From: an uncultured Bacteroides sp.
Lineage (GTDB): Bacteria > Bacteroidota > Bacteroidia > Bacteroidales > Bacteroidaceae
DNA length: 64,000 nucleotides
NCBI RefSeq assembly: GCF_958445495.1
Contig: NZ_CAUCSQ010000021.1
Location: 14,303-78,302 of the forward strand
Reading direction: 5' to 3'
Shown here in pieces: positions 28,138-36,587 of the stretch. Each line of letters starts with the position of its first letter. Within the stretch, counting starts at the first letter, position 1. The notes under the pieces were generated by a model. That model worked only from the letters and a program-made list of their open reading frames with translations. It was not told the DNA's origin and did not search any database. The position numbers and the translations under genes are program-made.

Positions 28138-29223
28138 ATGAAAATAACAATTGTCGCCGGGGCACGCCCCAATTTCATGAAGATAGCTCCCATCACACGC
28201 GCCGTTGAAGCAGCGCGGGCGTTAGGCAAAAACATTTCCTGCCGCCTGGTATATACCGGCAAAAAAGAAGATGCCAGCCTGGACGCCTCCCTGTTTTCCG
28301 ACCTTGACATGAAGAGTCCCGATGTATATCTGGGAGTAGAAAGCAACAACCCGACAAACCTGACGGCGGGAATCATGATGGCTTTCGAACACGAACTGAC
28401 CGAGAACCCGGCACATGTCGTTCTGGTGGTAGATGACCTCACGGCAACCATGAGTTGCGCGATTGTAGCCAAAAAGCAAGGGATAAAAGTCGCGCATCTC
28501 GTAGCGGGGACCCGTTCTTTCGACATGAAGATGCCCAAAGAGGTGAACCGCATGATAACGGACGGCCTGTCCGACTATCTGTTCACAGCCGGAATGGTTG
28601 CCAACCGCAACCTGAACCAAACGGGAACGGAAAGCGAAAATGTATATTATGTAGGAAATATCCTGATAGACACCATCCGCTATAACCGCAACAGACTGCT
28701 CAAACCTGTCTGGTTTCCCGTCTTGGGGCTGGAAGAAGGACAATATTTCCTGTTCACCCTCAACCGCCGCGCACTGCTTGACAATAAGGAAAACCTGCGC
28801 CGGCTCATTGAGACCCTGATAGAGAAATCGGCGGGAATGCCCGTTGTCGCCCCTTTGCACACCTATGTGCGCAACGCCATCAAAGGACTGGACATCGAAG
28901 CTCCGAACTTTCACATCATGCCTCCGCAGAGCTACCTCATTTTCGGATTCCTCATCAGCAAGGCAAAAGGCATCATAACCGATTCGGGCAACGTCGCCGA
29001 AGAAGCAACCTTTCTGGGAATTCCCTGCATCACGCTGAATACCTATGCCGAACATCCGGAAACATGGCGCATGGGAACCAACGAACTGGTTGGAGAAAGT
29101 CCCGCCGGGCTTGCCAAAGCGATGGATACGTTAATGAAAGGCGAATGGAAAAAAGGCGTACTCCCCGAACGCTGGGACGGACGCACCGCCGAACGCATCG
29201 TACAAATTCTGACAAGCAAATAA
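28138..29223 (+). CDS. UDP-N-acetylglucosamine 2-epimerase family protein (divergent)
   Basis: A 361-residue GT-B-fold protein of the WecB/MnaA family, which converts UDP-GlcNAc to UDP-ManNAc for surface polysaccharides. It opens with the family nucleotide-binding start ITIVAGARPNFMKIAPI and ends with TDSGNVAEEATFLGIPCITL, equivalent to the SGG-QEE motif. Several hallmarks differ: the usual HVEAGLR reads HLVAGTR, so the catalytic glutamate there is Val, while Asp (VVDDLTATM) and Glu (PKEVNR) are kept. It may have weak or altered activity. The ATG at 28138 is chosen over 28102 because the protein fold begins there. It stands apart from any capsule cluster. Confidence 0.82.
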   Translation: MKITIVAGARPNFMKIAPITRAVEAARALGKNISCRLVYTGKKEDASLDASLFSDLDMKSPDVYLGVESNNPTNLTAGIMMAFEHELTENPAHVVLVVDDLTATMSCAIVAKKQGIKVAHLVAGTRSFDMKMPKEVNRMITDGLSDYLFTAGMVANRNLNQTGTESENVYYVGNILIDTIRYNRNRLLKPVWFPVLGLEEGQYFLFTLNRRALLDNKENLRRLIETLIEKSAGMPVVAPLHTYVRNAIKGLDIEAPNFHIMPPQSYLIFGFLISKAKGIITDSGNVAEEATFLGIPCITLNTYAEHPETWRMGTNELVGESPAGLAKAMDTLMKGEWKKGVLPERWDGRTAERIVQILTSK

Positions 29224-29329
29224 CACCGCCCGCCGGCTGCCGGATTCCGTTCTCCTGGTCCGGTCTCCACATCCGGTAATTCCCGGCAAACCAATCCGAA
29301 AGGACAAAATCCAGGCAACAACACTTATC

Positions 29330-29362
29330 CGGTTCTTCTTCCAACCAATTGAAGAAGAACCG
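29330..29362 (+). terminator. perfect hairpin after the epimerase gene
   Basis: CGGTTCTTCTTC (29330-29341) pairs with GAAGAAGAACCG (29351-29362) around a 9-nt loop, about 107 bp after the stop. The T-tract is poor (CTGTTTC), so terminator function is likely but not certain. Confidence 0.55.
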
Positions 29363-29451
29363 CTGTTTCAGGCATACCAGTCAAAGTTTCCAATTCAAAT
29401 CCGGCACGCTACACCCCTCCGATACGGCATATCCGGAACAAAGAGTATAAT

Positions 29452-29620
29452 AAGCCGGAAGTTTCATCCTATTGAAACAATTTGTTCCAATAGATGAAAC
29501 GTTTTGTTTCACCGCCAGAAACTATAGTTTCGACAGTGAGGAAACTATGGTTTCATACGGTAGAAACTACAGTTTCTTATAATGGAAACTCTAGTTTCTC
29601 CCTGACGAAACTTCCGTTCC
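29452..29620. repeat. eight-unit array of GAAAC/GTTTC palindromes on a 22-bp period
   Basis: Units begin at 29452 (right half only), 29474, 29496, 29518, 29541, 29563, 29585 and 29607, steps of 22, 22, 22, 23, 22, 22 and 22 bp. Central units are GAAACTATAGTTTC (29518), GAAACTATGGTTTC, GAAACTACAGTTTC and GAAACTCTAGTTTC; outer units decay (GAAACAATTTGTTCC at 29474, GAAACTTCCGTTCC at 29607). Spacers of 7-9 bp are unrelated to each other. The arms are conserved while the middle 4-5 bases vary. The regular two-helical-turn step suggests side-by-side binding of a dimeric protein on one face of the DNA. 22 is not a multiple of 3, so this is not a coding repeat. Confidence 0.85.
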
Positions 29621-29971
29621 CCTTATTCGGCACTCCCGCTCTGTACTGTACCGGATGGATATACCGGATTCAATTGACAATTTCGCTTGTTACACCTAAG
29701 TTCGTTTACTCAATATTTTTTTTAACCTGAATAAGTTTACTTGTCCCTTTGTTATTCCTGTATGAGTTGTCATTTTAGAGATGTTGCCAAACCGGTATCA
29801 ACCCGCAGCCATACATAAAAAACATACGGAACGAGAAACGGCTTCGCCCGCATTCTACCCATTATCCGGTAATAAAAGCTTGTAAATAACAAAAAATGAT
29901 GGGTAAAAAAAGTTATATATTCTCCTATCCTTAGAGTTATTTGTTAACTTTGCAGCCCTACTACGAACGTT

Positions 29972-32548
29972 ATGATACAACGATATAGCAAAATATTTAT
30001 ACTGTTCTTACTCGTACTGACAGGTTCAAATGCTTTTGCGCAGCAAATAAAAGGGGTTGTCACAGATTCCGTAACCCATGAACCTTTGATGTATATCTCC
30101 GTTTACTACCAGGAAAAACGGGATATGGGAACTATCACCGATATTGACGGAGGATTCACGCTCGAAGCCCGTAAAAACGGAGGGACGCTTGTATTCTCCG
30201 CTGTGGGCTATACCAGCAAAACCGTCAAAGTGGGCTATGGCAACCAGACGGTCAACGTACAACTGTCTCCGGACAATGTCATGCTGAACGAAGTAGTGGT
30301 AAAACCCAAGAAAGAAAAATACTCGCGCAAGAACAACCCGGCAGTTGAATTCATGAAAAAAGTCATCGAACATAAAAAGGCGCAAGTCCTTGAAGTGAAC
30401 GATTACTACCAGTATGACAAGTACGAGAAGATGAAAATGTCTATCAACGACCTCACGCCGGAGAAGCTGGAAAGGGGAATCTACAAAAGGTATTCCTTCC
30501 TGAAAGACCAGGTGGAGGTTTCCGAAACCACCCACAAGCTGATTCTCCCCATCTCGGTACAAGAGACAGCCTCACAAACGATTTACCGTAAAAATCCGGA
30601 AAGCAAAAAGACAATCATCAAAGGAAAAAATTCCAACGGCATTGAAGAATTCTTCAATACGGGAGACATGCTCGGCACTGTGCTGAAAGATGTTTTCGCC
30701 GACATCAATATTTACGACGACGACATCCGCCTGCTGCAACAACGTTTCGTCAGCCCTATCGGCAGCAGCGCCATCTCTTTCTACAAATTCTATCTGATGG
30801 ACACGCTAATGGTCAACAGACGCGAGTGCGTGCATCTTACTTTCGTACCGCAGAACTCACAGGATTTCGGTTTCACCGGACACCTTTACGTTCTGAACGA
30901 CTCCACCTACGCCGTGCAGAAGTGCACCATGAACCTGCCTAAAAAGACCGGCGTCAATTTCGTCAACCGCATGGACATCGTGCAGCAATACGAACAACTG
31001 CCCAACGGGAACTGGGTGTTGTCCGACGACGACATGACCGTAGACCTTTCATGGAATTCCAACAAAACGGCGGGAGGACTGCAGGTGGAACGTATCACGA
31101 AATATACCAATTACCGGTTTGACCCGATAGAGCCGAGATATTTCCGGTTGAAGGGCGATGTCATCAAAGAAGCGGACATGTTGTCGAAAAGCGACGAATA
31201 CTGGGCAAGCGTGCGCCAAGTGCCATTGACTAAAAAGGAAAGTACGATGGACTTGTTCGTCAACCGCCTCGAACAGATTCCCGGATTCAAATACATAATC
31301 TTCGGCGCAAAGGCCCTGATTGAGAACTTCGTGGAGACGTCCGGCAAAGACCGTCCGAATAAATTTGACATAGGGCCTATCAATACCATGATTTCGAGCA
31401 ACTACATCGACGGGACCCGTTTCCGTTTGAGCGGCATGACTACCGCCAATCTCAACAAGCACTGGTTCCTGAGCGGTTACGGGGCGTACGGATTGAAAGA
31501 CCAACGCTGGAAATACAGCGGGACTCTTACTTATTCATTCAATAAGCGGGATTATGTGGTATGGGAATTTCCCAAGCATTACATCTCGGCAACGTACAGT
31601 TACGATGTCATGTCGCCGATGGACAAGTTCTTGTTTACAGATAAAGACAACATCTTCCTGTCATTGAAAACGACAACGGTGGACCAGATGTCATACATGC
31701 GCGACGCGACCATCAATTACGAGCTGGAGACCCCTGCCGGATTCGGCGTGAAAGCCATGCTCCGCCACCGTAACGACGAACCTGCCGGCAAACTGGAATA
31801 TTTGAGGAATGACGCCGCACAGACACGTGTACACGACATTACGACTTCCGAAGCCAGCCTGACATTACGTTACGCACCGGGCGAATCGTTCGTGAACTCC
31901 AAGCAGCGCCGCATCCCCGTGTCGCTGGACGCCCCGATTTTCACTTTAACCCATGCGATGGGCTTCAAGGGCGTGCTGGGCGGAGAATATAATTTCAACC
32001 GCACGGAAGCAAGCATCTGGAAACGTTTCTGGCTTCCCGCATCTTGGGGAAAGGTGGATTGCAGCGTAAAAGCCGGTGCGGAATGGAACACCGTCCCCTT
32101 CCCGCTATTAATCCTGCCGGAGGCAAATCTTTCATACATCACTCAACGGGAGACATTCTGCCTGATTAACAACATGGAATTCCTGAACGACCGCTTCGCC
32201 TCCATGTCCGTATCTTATGACATGAACGGAAAGCTGTTCAACCGCATCCCTCTGCTCAAGAATCTGAAATGGAGGGAAATGTTCCGTGTACGTGCATTGT
32301 GGGGAACGCTGACGGATAAAAACAATCCGTTTAAAAGCAACAATCCCGACTTGTTCCGTTTTCCGACGCGCGACGGCAAATTCACGAGTTTCGTAATGGA
32401 CTCGAAAGTCCCTTACGTGGAAGCGAGTGTCGGTATCTACAATATCTTCAAGTTACTGCACATCGAATATGTACATCGTCTTACCTACCGTGACAATCCG
32501 GGTATCAACAAAAGCGGTATCCGTTTCATGGTATTAATGGTATTCTAA
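29972..32548 (+). CDS. DUF5686 outer-membrane protein with carboxypeptidase-like regulatory domain
   Basis: An 858-residue envelope protein. A signal peptide (KIFILFLLVLTGSNAFAQ) is followed by a carboxypeptidase-D regulatory-like beta-sandwich (about 24-108, IKGVVTDSVTHEPLMYISVYY), the domain also found at the start of SusC proteins. The remainder is DUF5686, with an N-terminal helical/beta part and a C-terminal half rich in alternating hydrophobic strands ending FMVLMVF, as in an outer-membrane barrel. Bacteroidetes genomes usually carry several copies; function is unknown. It stands 4 bp before rarA, so the two are probably cotranscribed. A -7-like TAACTTTG precedes the gene, and the palindrome array lies about 350 bp upstream. 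Confidence 0.85.
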   Translation: MIQRYSKIFILFLLVLTGSNAFAQQIKGVVTDSVTHEPLMYISVYYQEKRDMGTITDIDGGFTLEARKNGGTLVFSAVGYTSKTVKVGYGNQTVNVQLSPDNVMLNEVVVKPKKEKYSRKNNPAVEFMKKVIEHKKAQVLEVNDYYQYDKYEKMKMSINDLTPEKLERGIYKRYSFLKDQVEVSETTHKLILPISVQETASQTIYRKNPESKKTIIKGKNSNGIEEFFNTGDMLGTVLKDVFADINIYDDDIRLLQQRFVSPIGSSAISFYKFYLMDTLMVNRRECVHLTFVPQNSQDFGFTGHLYVLNDSTYAVQKCTMNLPKKTGVNFVNRMDIVQQYEQLPNGNWVLSDDDMTVDLSWNSNKTAGGLQVERITKYTNYRFDPIEPRYFRLKGDVIKEADMLSKSDEYWASVRQVPLTKKESTMDLFVNRLEQIPGFKYIIFGAKALIENFVETSGKDRPNKFDIGPINTMISSNYIDGTRFRLSGMTTANLNKHWFLSGYGAYGLKDQRWKYSGTLTYSFNKRDYVVWEFPKHYISATYSYDVMSPMDKFLFTDKDNIFLSLKTTTVDQMSYMRDATINYELETPAGFGVKAMLRHRNDEPAGKLEYLRNDAAQTRVHDITTSEASLTLRYAPGESFVNSKQRRIPVSLDAPIFTLTHAMGFKGVLGGEYNFNRTEASIWKRFWLPASWGKVDCSVKAGAEWNTVPFPLLILPEANLSYITQRETFCLINNMEFLNDRFASMSVSYDMNGKLFNRIPLLKNLKWREMFRVRALWGTLTDKNNPFKSNNPDLFRFPTRDGKFTSFVMDSKVPYVEASVGIYNIFKLLHIEYVHRLTYRDNPGINKSGIRFMVLMVF

Positions 32549-32552
32549 AATT

Positions 32553-33824
32553 ATGCAACCTTTAGCAGAACGATTACGTCCCAAAAACCTGGATGAATAC
32601 ATCGGCCAGAAACATCTGGTGGGGCCGGGTGCTATCCTGCGGAAGATGATTGACGCCGGACGCATCTCATCATTTATTCTTTGGGGGCCTCCGGGAGTAG
32701 GAAAAACGACCTTGGCGCAGATTATCGCCAATAAGCTGGAAACTCCGTTTTATACGCTGAGTGCCGTGACTTCCGGCGTTAAAGACGTCCGTGAAGTGAT
32801 TGACCGCGCCAAGGGCAACCGTTTCTTCTCACAGTCCAGCCCGATTCTGTTCATCGACGAAATCCACCGGTTCAGCAAATCGCAGCAGGACTCTTTGTTG
32901 GGGGCTGTGGAAAACGGAACCGTAACATTAATCGGCGCCACTACGGAGAATCCTTCATTCGAGGTTATCCGCCCTCTCCTGTCCCGTTGCCAGCTTTACG
33001 TTCTCAAATCTCTGGAGAAAGAGGATTTGCTGGAACTCCTGCAACGCGCCGTCACTACGGACGTCCTGTTGAAGGAAAGGAAAATCGAATTGAAAGAAAC
33101 TACCGCCATGTTGCGCTTTTCCGGCGGAGACGCGCGCAAGTTGCTGAACATACTGGAGCTCGTGGTCGAATCGGATTCCGAAGACACGGTTGTCATCACT
33201 GACGATATGGTGACAGAACGGCTGCAACAGAATCCTCTTGCCTATGACAAGGACGGCGAAATGCATTACGACATCATTTCGGCTTTTATCAAATCTATCC
33301 GCGGCAGCGACCCCGACGGTGCAATCTATTGGCTGGCACGGATGGTGGAAGGGGGGGAAGACCCGGCTTTCATCGCCCGGCGACTTGTCATTTCCGCTGC
33401 GGAAGACATCGGGCTGGCAAACCCGAACGCATTGCTTCTTGCCAATGCCTGTTTCGACACATTGATGAAAATCGGTTGGCCCGAAGGAAGAATCCCTTTG
33501 GCGGAAACCACCATTTACCTGGCGACCAGTCCTAAAAGCAATTCTGCATATAACGCGATTAATGATGCATTGGAGGTGGTGCGCTCTACCGGAAATTTGC
33601 CTGTACCGCTTCATTTGCGTAACGCGCCGACCCGACTGATGAAACAGTTGGGATATGGGCAGGAGTATAAATACGCCCACCATTACGAAGGTAATTTTGT
33701 CAGACAGCAATTTCTGCCGGACGAATTGAAAGACAAGCGGATATGGCAACCGCAAAACAATCCTGCCGAACAGAAACATGCCGAACGCATGCAGCAGTTG
33801 TGGGGAGACAAGTTTAAGAAATAA
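32553..33824 (+). CDS. rarA: replication-associated recombination protein A (MgsA/RarA AAA+ ATPase)
   Basis: A 423-residue AAA+ ATPase related to the clamp-loader and RuvB, which acts at stalled replication forks. Features: PLAERLRPKNLDEYIGQKHLVG at the start, Walker A GPPGVGKTT (about 47-55), Walker B ILFIDEIHRF (about 98-107), sensor 1 IGATTENPSF, arginine finger in RPLLSRCQ, and sensor 2 GDARKLLN. The C-terminal MgsA domain includes EDIGLANPNALLLA and the typical APTRLMKQLGYGQEYKYAHHYEGNFVRQ. Length and all motifs are normal. It follows the DUF5686 gene by 4 bp. Confidence 0.96.
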   Translation: MQPLAERLRPKNLDEYIGQKHLVGPGAILRKMIDAGRISSFILWGPPGVGKTTLAQIIANKLETPFYTLSAVTSGVKDVREVIDRAKGNRFFSQSSPILFIDEIHRFSKSQQDSLLGAVENGTVTLIGATTENPSFEVIRPLLSRCQLYVLKSLEKEDLLELLQRAVTTDVLLKERKIELKETTAMLRFSGGDARKLLNILELVVESDSEDTVVITDDMVTERLQQNPLAYDKDGEMHYDIISAFIKSIRGSDPDGAIYWLARMVEGGEDPAFIARRLVISAAEDIGLANPNALLLANACFDTLMKIGWPEGRIPLAETTIYLATSPKSNSAYNAINDALEVVRSTGNLPVPLHLRNAPTRLMKQLGYGQEYKYAHHYEGNFVRQQFLPDELKDKRIWQPQNNPAEQKHAERMQQLWGDKFKK

Positions 33825-33926
33825 GAGATGGCGACGAGACGGGAGAAGGGACGGAATCAGACGGATAAACCGGCCGGAATCCCTATGGGAACGCCAAATA
33901 CGTAAATATATTAATATAAATAGAAA

Positions 33927-34883
33927 ATGAAGATTGTTATTTTAGACGGCTTTGCCGCCAATCCCGGAGATATATCCTGGGAAGGTTTGAAAGCACTCGG
34001 AGAGTGCACGATTTACGACCGTACTGCCCCCGAAGAAGTGGTGGAACGTTCAGCAGGCGCGGAAGTGATTCTGACGAACAAAGTTGTCATCAACGCTGAG
34101 AAGATGGCTGCCTTGCCCGAACTGAAATATATCGGCGTACTGGCCACCGGATATAATGTGGTCGATACGGTTGCCGCCAAAGAGCGCGGCATCATCGTCA
34201 CCAATATTCCGGCTTACAGCACGGCATCCGTCGCCCAAATGGTATTTGCGCATATCCTGAATATAACGCAGCAGGTGCAGCATCATTCGGAGGAAGTCCG
34301 CAAAGGACGTTGGGCCGGCAACAAGGATTTCTGTTTCTGGGACACTCCCTTACTGGAACTGAGGGATAAGAAAATCGGTTTGGTGGGACTGGGACATACG
34401 GGATATACGACAGCCCGCGTCGCCATCGGCTTCGGGATGCAGGTATATGCATTTACTTCCAAATCCCATTTCCAGTTACCTCCGGAAATCAAAAAGATGG
34501 ACCTGGACCAATTATTCAGCGAATGTGACATCATCAGCCTCCATTGTCCGCTTACTCCGGAAACGCACGAACTGGTAAATGCCCGCCGCCTTGCCATGAT
34601 GAAACCGAACGCTATCTTAATCAATACGGGACGCGGGCCGCTCGTCAACGAGCAAGATTTGGCAGATGCATTGAACAGCGGGAAAATATATGCGGCAGGG
34701 GTCGATGTGCTCTCTACGGAACCTCCCCGTGCCGACAATCCGCTGCTGACGGCAAAGAATTGCTACATCACTCCTCACATTGCATGGGCTACGACAGAGG
34801 CCCGCGAGCGTCTGATGAATATGACTATAAGCAATCTACAGTCATACATCGCCGGGACACCGGAAAATGTAGTAAACAAATAA
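33927..34883 (+). CDS. D-2-hydroxyacid dehydrogenase (glycerate/hydroxypyruvate reductase type)
   Basis: A 318-residue NAD(P)-dependent dehydrogenase that reduces 2-keto acids such as hydroxypyruvate. The Rossmann motif GLGHTGYTTARVAIGFGMQVYAF is at about 152-174. The catalytic triad is visible: Arg in LINTGRGPLVNEQDL, Glu in STEPPRADNPL, and His in ITPHIAWAT. It resembles HprA/GhrB-type enzymes, and close Bacteroides homologues are annotated as glycerate dehydrogenase, but substrate is inferred. It stands alone, 102 bp after rarA and 47 bp before the second structured hairpin. Confidence 0.9.
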   Translation: MKIVILDGFAANPGDISWEGLKALGECTIYDRTAPEEVVERSAGAEVILTNKVVINAEKMAALPELKYIGVLATGYNVVDTVAAKERGIIVTNIPAYSTASVAQMVFAHILNITQQVQHHSEEVRKGRWAGNKDFCFWDTPLLELRDKKIGLVGLGHTGYTTARVAIGFGMQVYAFTSKSHFQLPPEIKKMDLDQLFSECDIISLHCPLTPETHELVNARRLAMMKPNAILINTGRGPLVNEQDLADALNSGKIYAAGVDVLSTEPPRADNPLLTAKNCYITPHIAWATTEARERLMNMTISNLQSYIAGTPENVVNK

Positions 34884-35396
34884 AAGGGAAAAAGGGCGGC
34901 TCAAATAATCGAGGTTGTCCCCGAAAAGGAAAAATCCCCCTGTCTTTGCTTTGTATTCTGACGAATGAAAGCTGGAACAGGGGGATTTTTTATACTATAC
35001 CTTAAATTTACCGTTCCTGTCTTTCTTTTGACAATTAATCAAGGATTGTTTATCCCGATTGTCGCATATGCAAAGGTAAAAGTTATGCTTATAAATAGGT
35101 TACAGTTTATAAAGTAAAAGCAAGGCTGTCCCGTTTTTTCTATTTCGAGCCATTTGCCTTGCCTGTCATATAAAGGTATCTCCGGGAAATATTACTCCCG
35201 CCGTTTGAAATCTTTTGAAGATAATCCCTTGCGTCCGGTCTTCACATTGCTAGGAACCGGGACTGAAACAAGGGAATTACCGTATTTTCAACTTGCCGCT
35301 TACAGGCAAGGATATTTTTCTTTTCTATTCCGGAATTTCATTTCCGGCGTTTTTTCAGATGGCGGATTCAGATATTCATTTAACTTTCACCGGTTT
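34884..35396. other. non-coding stretch between the hydroxyacid dehydrogenase and cydB
   Basis: About 510 bp. It holds structured element copy 2 (34931-34989), then the words TTTATAAAG, AGGCTGTCCC (35124-35133) and TTCTATTTCGA, which also follow copy 1 in the same order at 23.67-23.76 kb. An open frame that begins at 35154 runs antisense into cydB and is not protein-like. Confidence 0.5.
34931..34990 (+). terminator. structured stem-loop element, copy 2
   Basis: A perfect 13-bp outer stem (34931-34943 with 34977-34989) encloses an inner hairpin ATTC-TGAC-GAAT (34955-34966) and is followed by a T-tract. The inner part matches copy 1 at 23590-23650 in about 22 of 24 positions, while the outer stem sequence differs yet still pairs. 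Confidence 0.65.
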
Positions 35397-36539
35397 TCAG
35401 TAGGAATGTCCTCCTTCTTCCATCTCTTTCTCTGTAATCTTACGGCGGTCGATACTTCGCCACGCATAGAAAATGTAGGCCAGCACGAACGGAACGAGAA
35501 TAGACACGTATGCCATTGTTTTCAGCGTAAACTCACTGGAACAACTATTGGACAAAGTCAATGAACTTTGCAGGTCCGTATAGGAGGGATAATAGGCGGT
35601 ATTGTTATATCCGGCCACCAACAGCAATGCCAGCACGGTCAGCACAGTGCCTGCTCCCGTAAACCAGATGCCTTTATCAAACGTACTTTTAAGGATGGTT
35701 TTACCGATTCCAAAAAGCACCAGTACTACTCCGGCAAGGAAAAGAACCGATACCGGCGGCATCTCGACAAAGTTGATGAAATATTTGAACGGCTGCATAT
35801 AGATTTCCTGTGTTTCGGGATTCACGGCGAAACCGTCGGACACTAATGTACGAATCACGAACGAGAGGAAGAACACCAGAAACAAGACGGCATTATTGAG
35901 TACCGCACGACGGCATTTGTCCGTCAGTTCTTTATTGTCTATATTATTGATGAAATAAAGCGCACCCAAAACGCGGGCAAGGAAAAATACCGCCAGTCCC
36001 AATATCACATTCCAGATATCGGCCAGCGCATCCAGCCCGTGCCATCCGTTTCCCCAATGGCTGATGACCGGCATAACGGTATCTGTCATATTCGCTTTAT
36101 TGATATAGAAGTCGGACCCGGTAAAGAATGTCGCCACCGCCCCGCCGAGCAGAAGGGGGCCTACGACTCCATTAACCACCAAAAAGGCCTGGTATGTCTT
36201 TTTCCCCAACAGGTTTCCAGCCTTGCTCTGAAACTCATAACTTACCGCCTGCAGCACAAAACTGAAAAGGATAATCATCCAAAGCCAATAGGCGCCACCG
36301 AAACTGGTGCTGTAAAACAACGGGAAAGAGGCGAAGAAAGCGCCTCCGAACGTAACCAGCGTGGTAAATGTGAACTCCCATTTGCGTCCGGTGGAATTTA
36401 CCATCATCTTACGGTGTTCTTCCGTCTTGCCCAGACAGAATAATAATGAGTTGCCTCCCTGCACGAACAGCAGGAATACGAGTATGGCTCCCAGCAGGGA
36501 AACGATAAGCCACCAATATTGTTGTAAAAATAGATACAT
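35397..36539 (-). CDS. cydB: cytochrome bd ubiquinol oxidase subunit II
   Basis: A 380-residue membrane protein with the CydB family's eight to nine helices. Subunit II pairs with CydA to form the cytochrome bd quinol oxidase, which reduces O2 at very low concentration. Bacteroides uses it to scavenge oxygen. Recognisable stretches are GGNSLLFCLGKTEEHRKMMVNSTGRKWEFTFTTLVTFGGAFFASFPLFYSTSFGGAYWLW near the N-terminus and YVSILVPFVLAYIFYAWRSIDRRKIT near the end. It follows cydA after 48 bp in the usual DUF4492-cydA-cydB order. Confidence 0.95.
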   Translation of the reverse strand: MYLFLQQYWWLIVSLLGAILVFLLFVQGGNSLLFCLGKTEEHRKMMVNSTGRKWEFTFTTLVTFGGAFFASFPLFYSTSFGGAYWLWMIILFSFVLQAVSYEFQSKAGNLLGKKTYQAFLVVNGVVGPLLLGGAVATFFTGSDFYINKANMTDTVMPVISHWGNGWHGLDALADIWNVILGLAVFFLARVLGALYFINNIDNKELTDKCRRAVLNNAVLFLVFFLSFVIRTLVSDGFAVNPETQEIYMQPFKYFINFVEMPPVSVLFLAGVVLVLFGIGKTILKSTFDKGIWFTGAGTVLTVLALLLVAGYNNTAYYPSYTDLQSSLTLSNSCSSEFTLKTMAYVSILVPFVLAYIFYAWRSIDRRKITEKEMEEGGHSY

Positions 36540-36587
36540 AATGAATGAGGATTTATAGGTTATATATTACGGATTGCAGACAACGGT

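Larger units (their letters stand above)
29224..29971. other. long non-coding stretch holding a hairpin and the GAAAC palindrome array
   Basis: About 750 bp between the epimerase gene and the DUF5686 gene. It contains a perfect 12-bp hairpin (29330-29362) and the 22-bp-period palindrome array (29452-29620). From 29640 to 29971 only A+T-rich sequence with a possible -7 element TAACTTTG just before the DUF5686 gene. Confidence 0.5.

Noticed and set aside
28047..28553. Long N-terminal extension of the TRIC-type channel
   Set aside because: The extension is antisense to the epimerase gene and not protein-like; the known family start is the Met at 28046.
28222..29055. 277-codon open frame on the minus strand
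   Set aside because: Antisense to the epimerase; no domain recognisable.
29452..29620. CRISPR array
   Set aside because: Units are 14-15 bp palindromes with 7-9 bp between them; CRISPR spacers are about 30 bp, and no cas gene is present.
29494..29730. Coding repeat protein across the palindrome array
   Set aside because: A 22-bp period shifts the frame at each unit, so repeats would not give a repeated peptide; no start context or homology.
32955..33779. 274-codon open frame on the minus strand
   Set aside because: Antisense to rarA, whose motifs are all intact.
35154..35564. 136-codon open frame on the plus strand
   Set aside because: Its second half is antisense to cydB, and its first half covers the non-coding stretch; composition is not protein-like.
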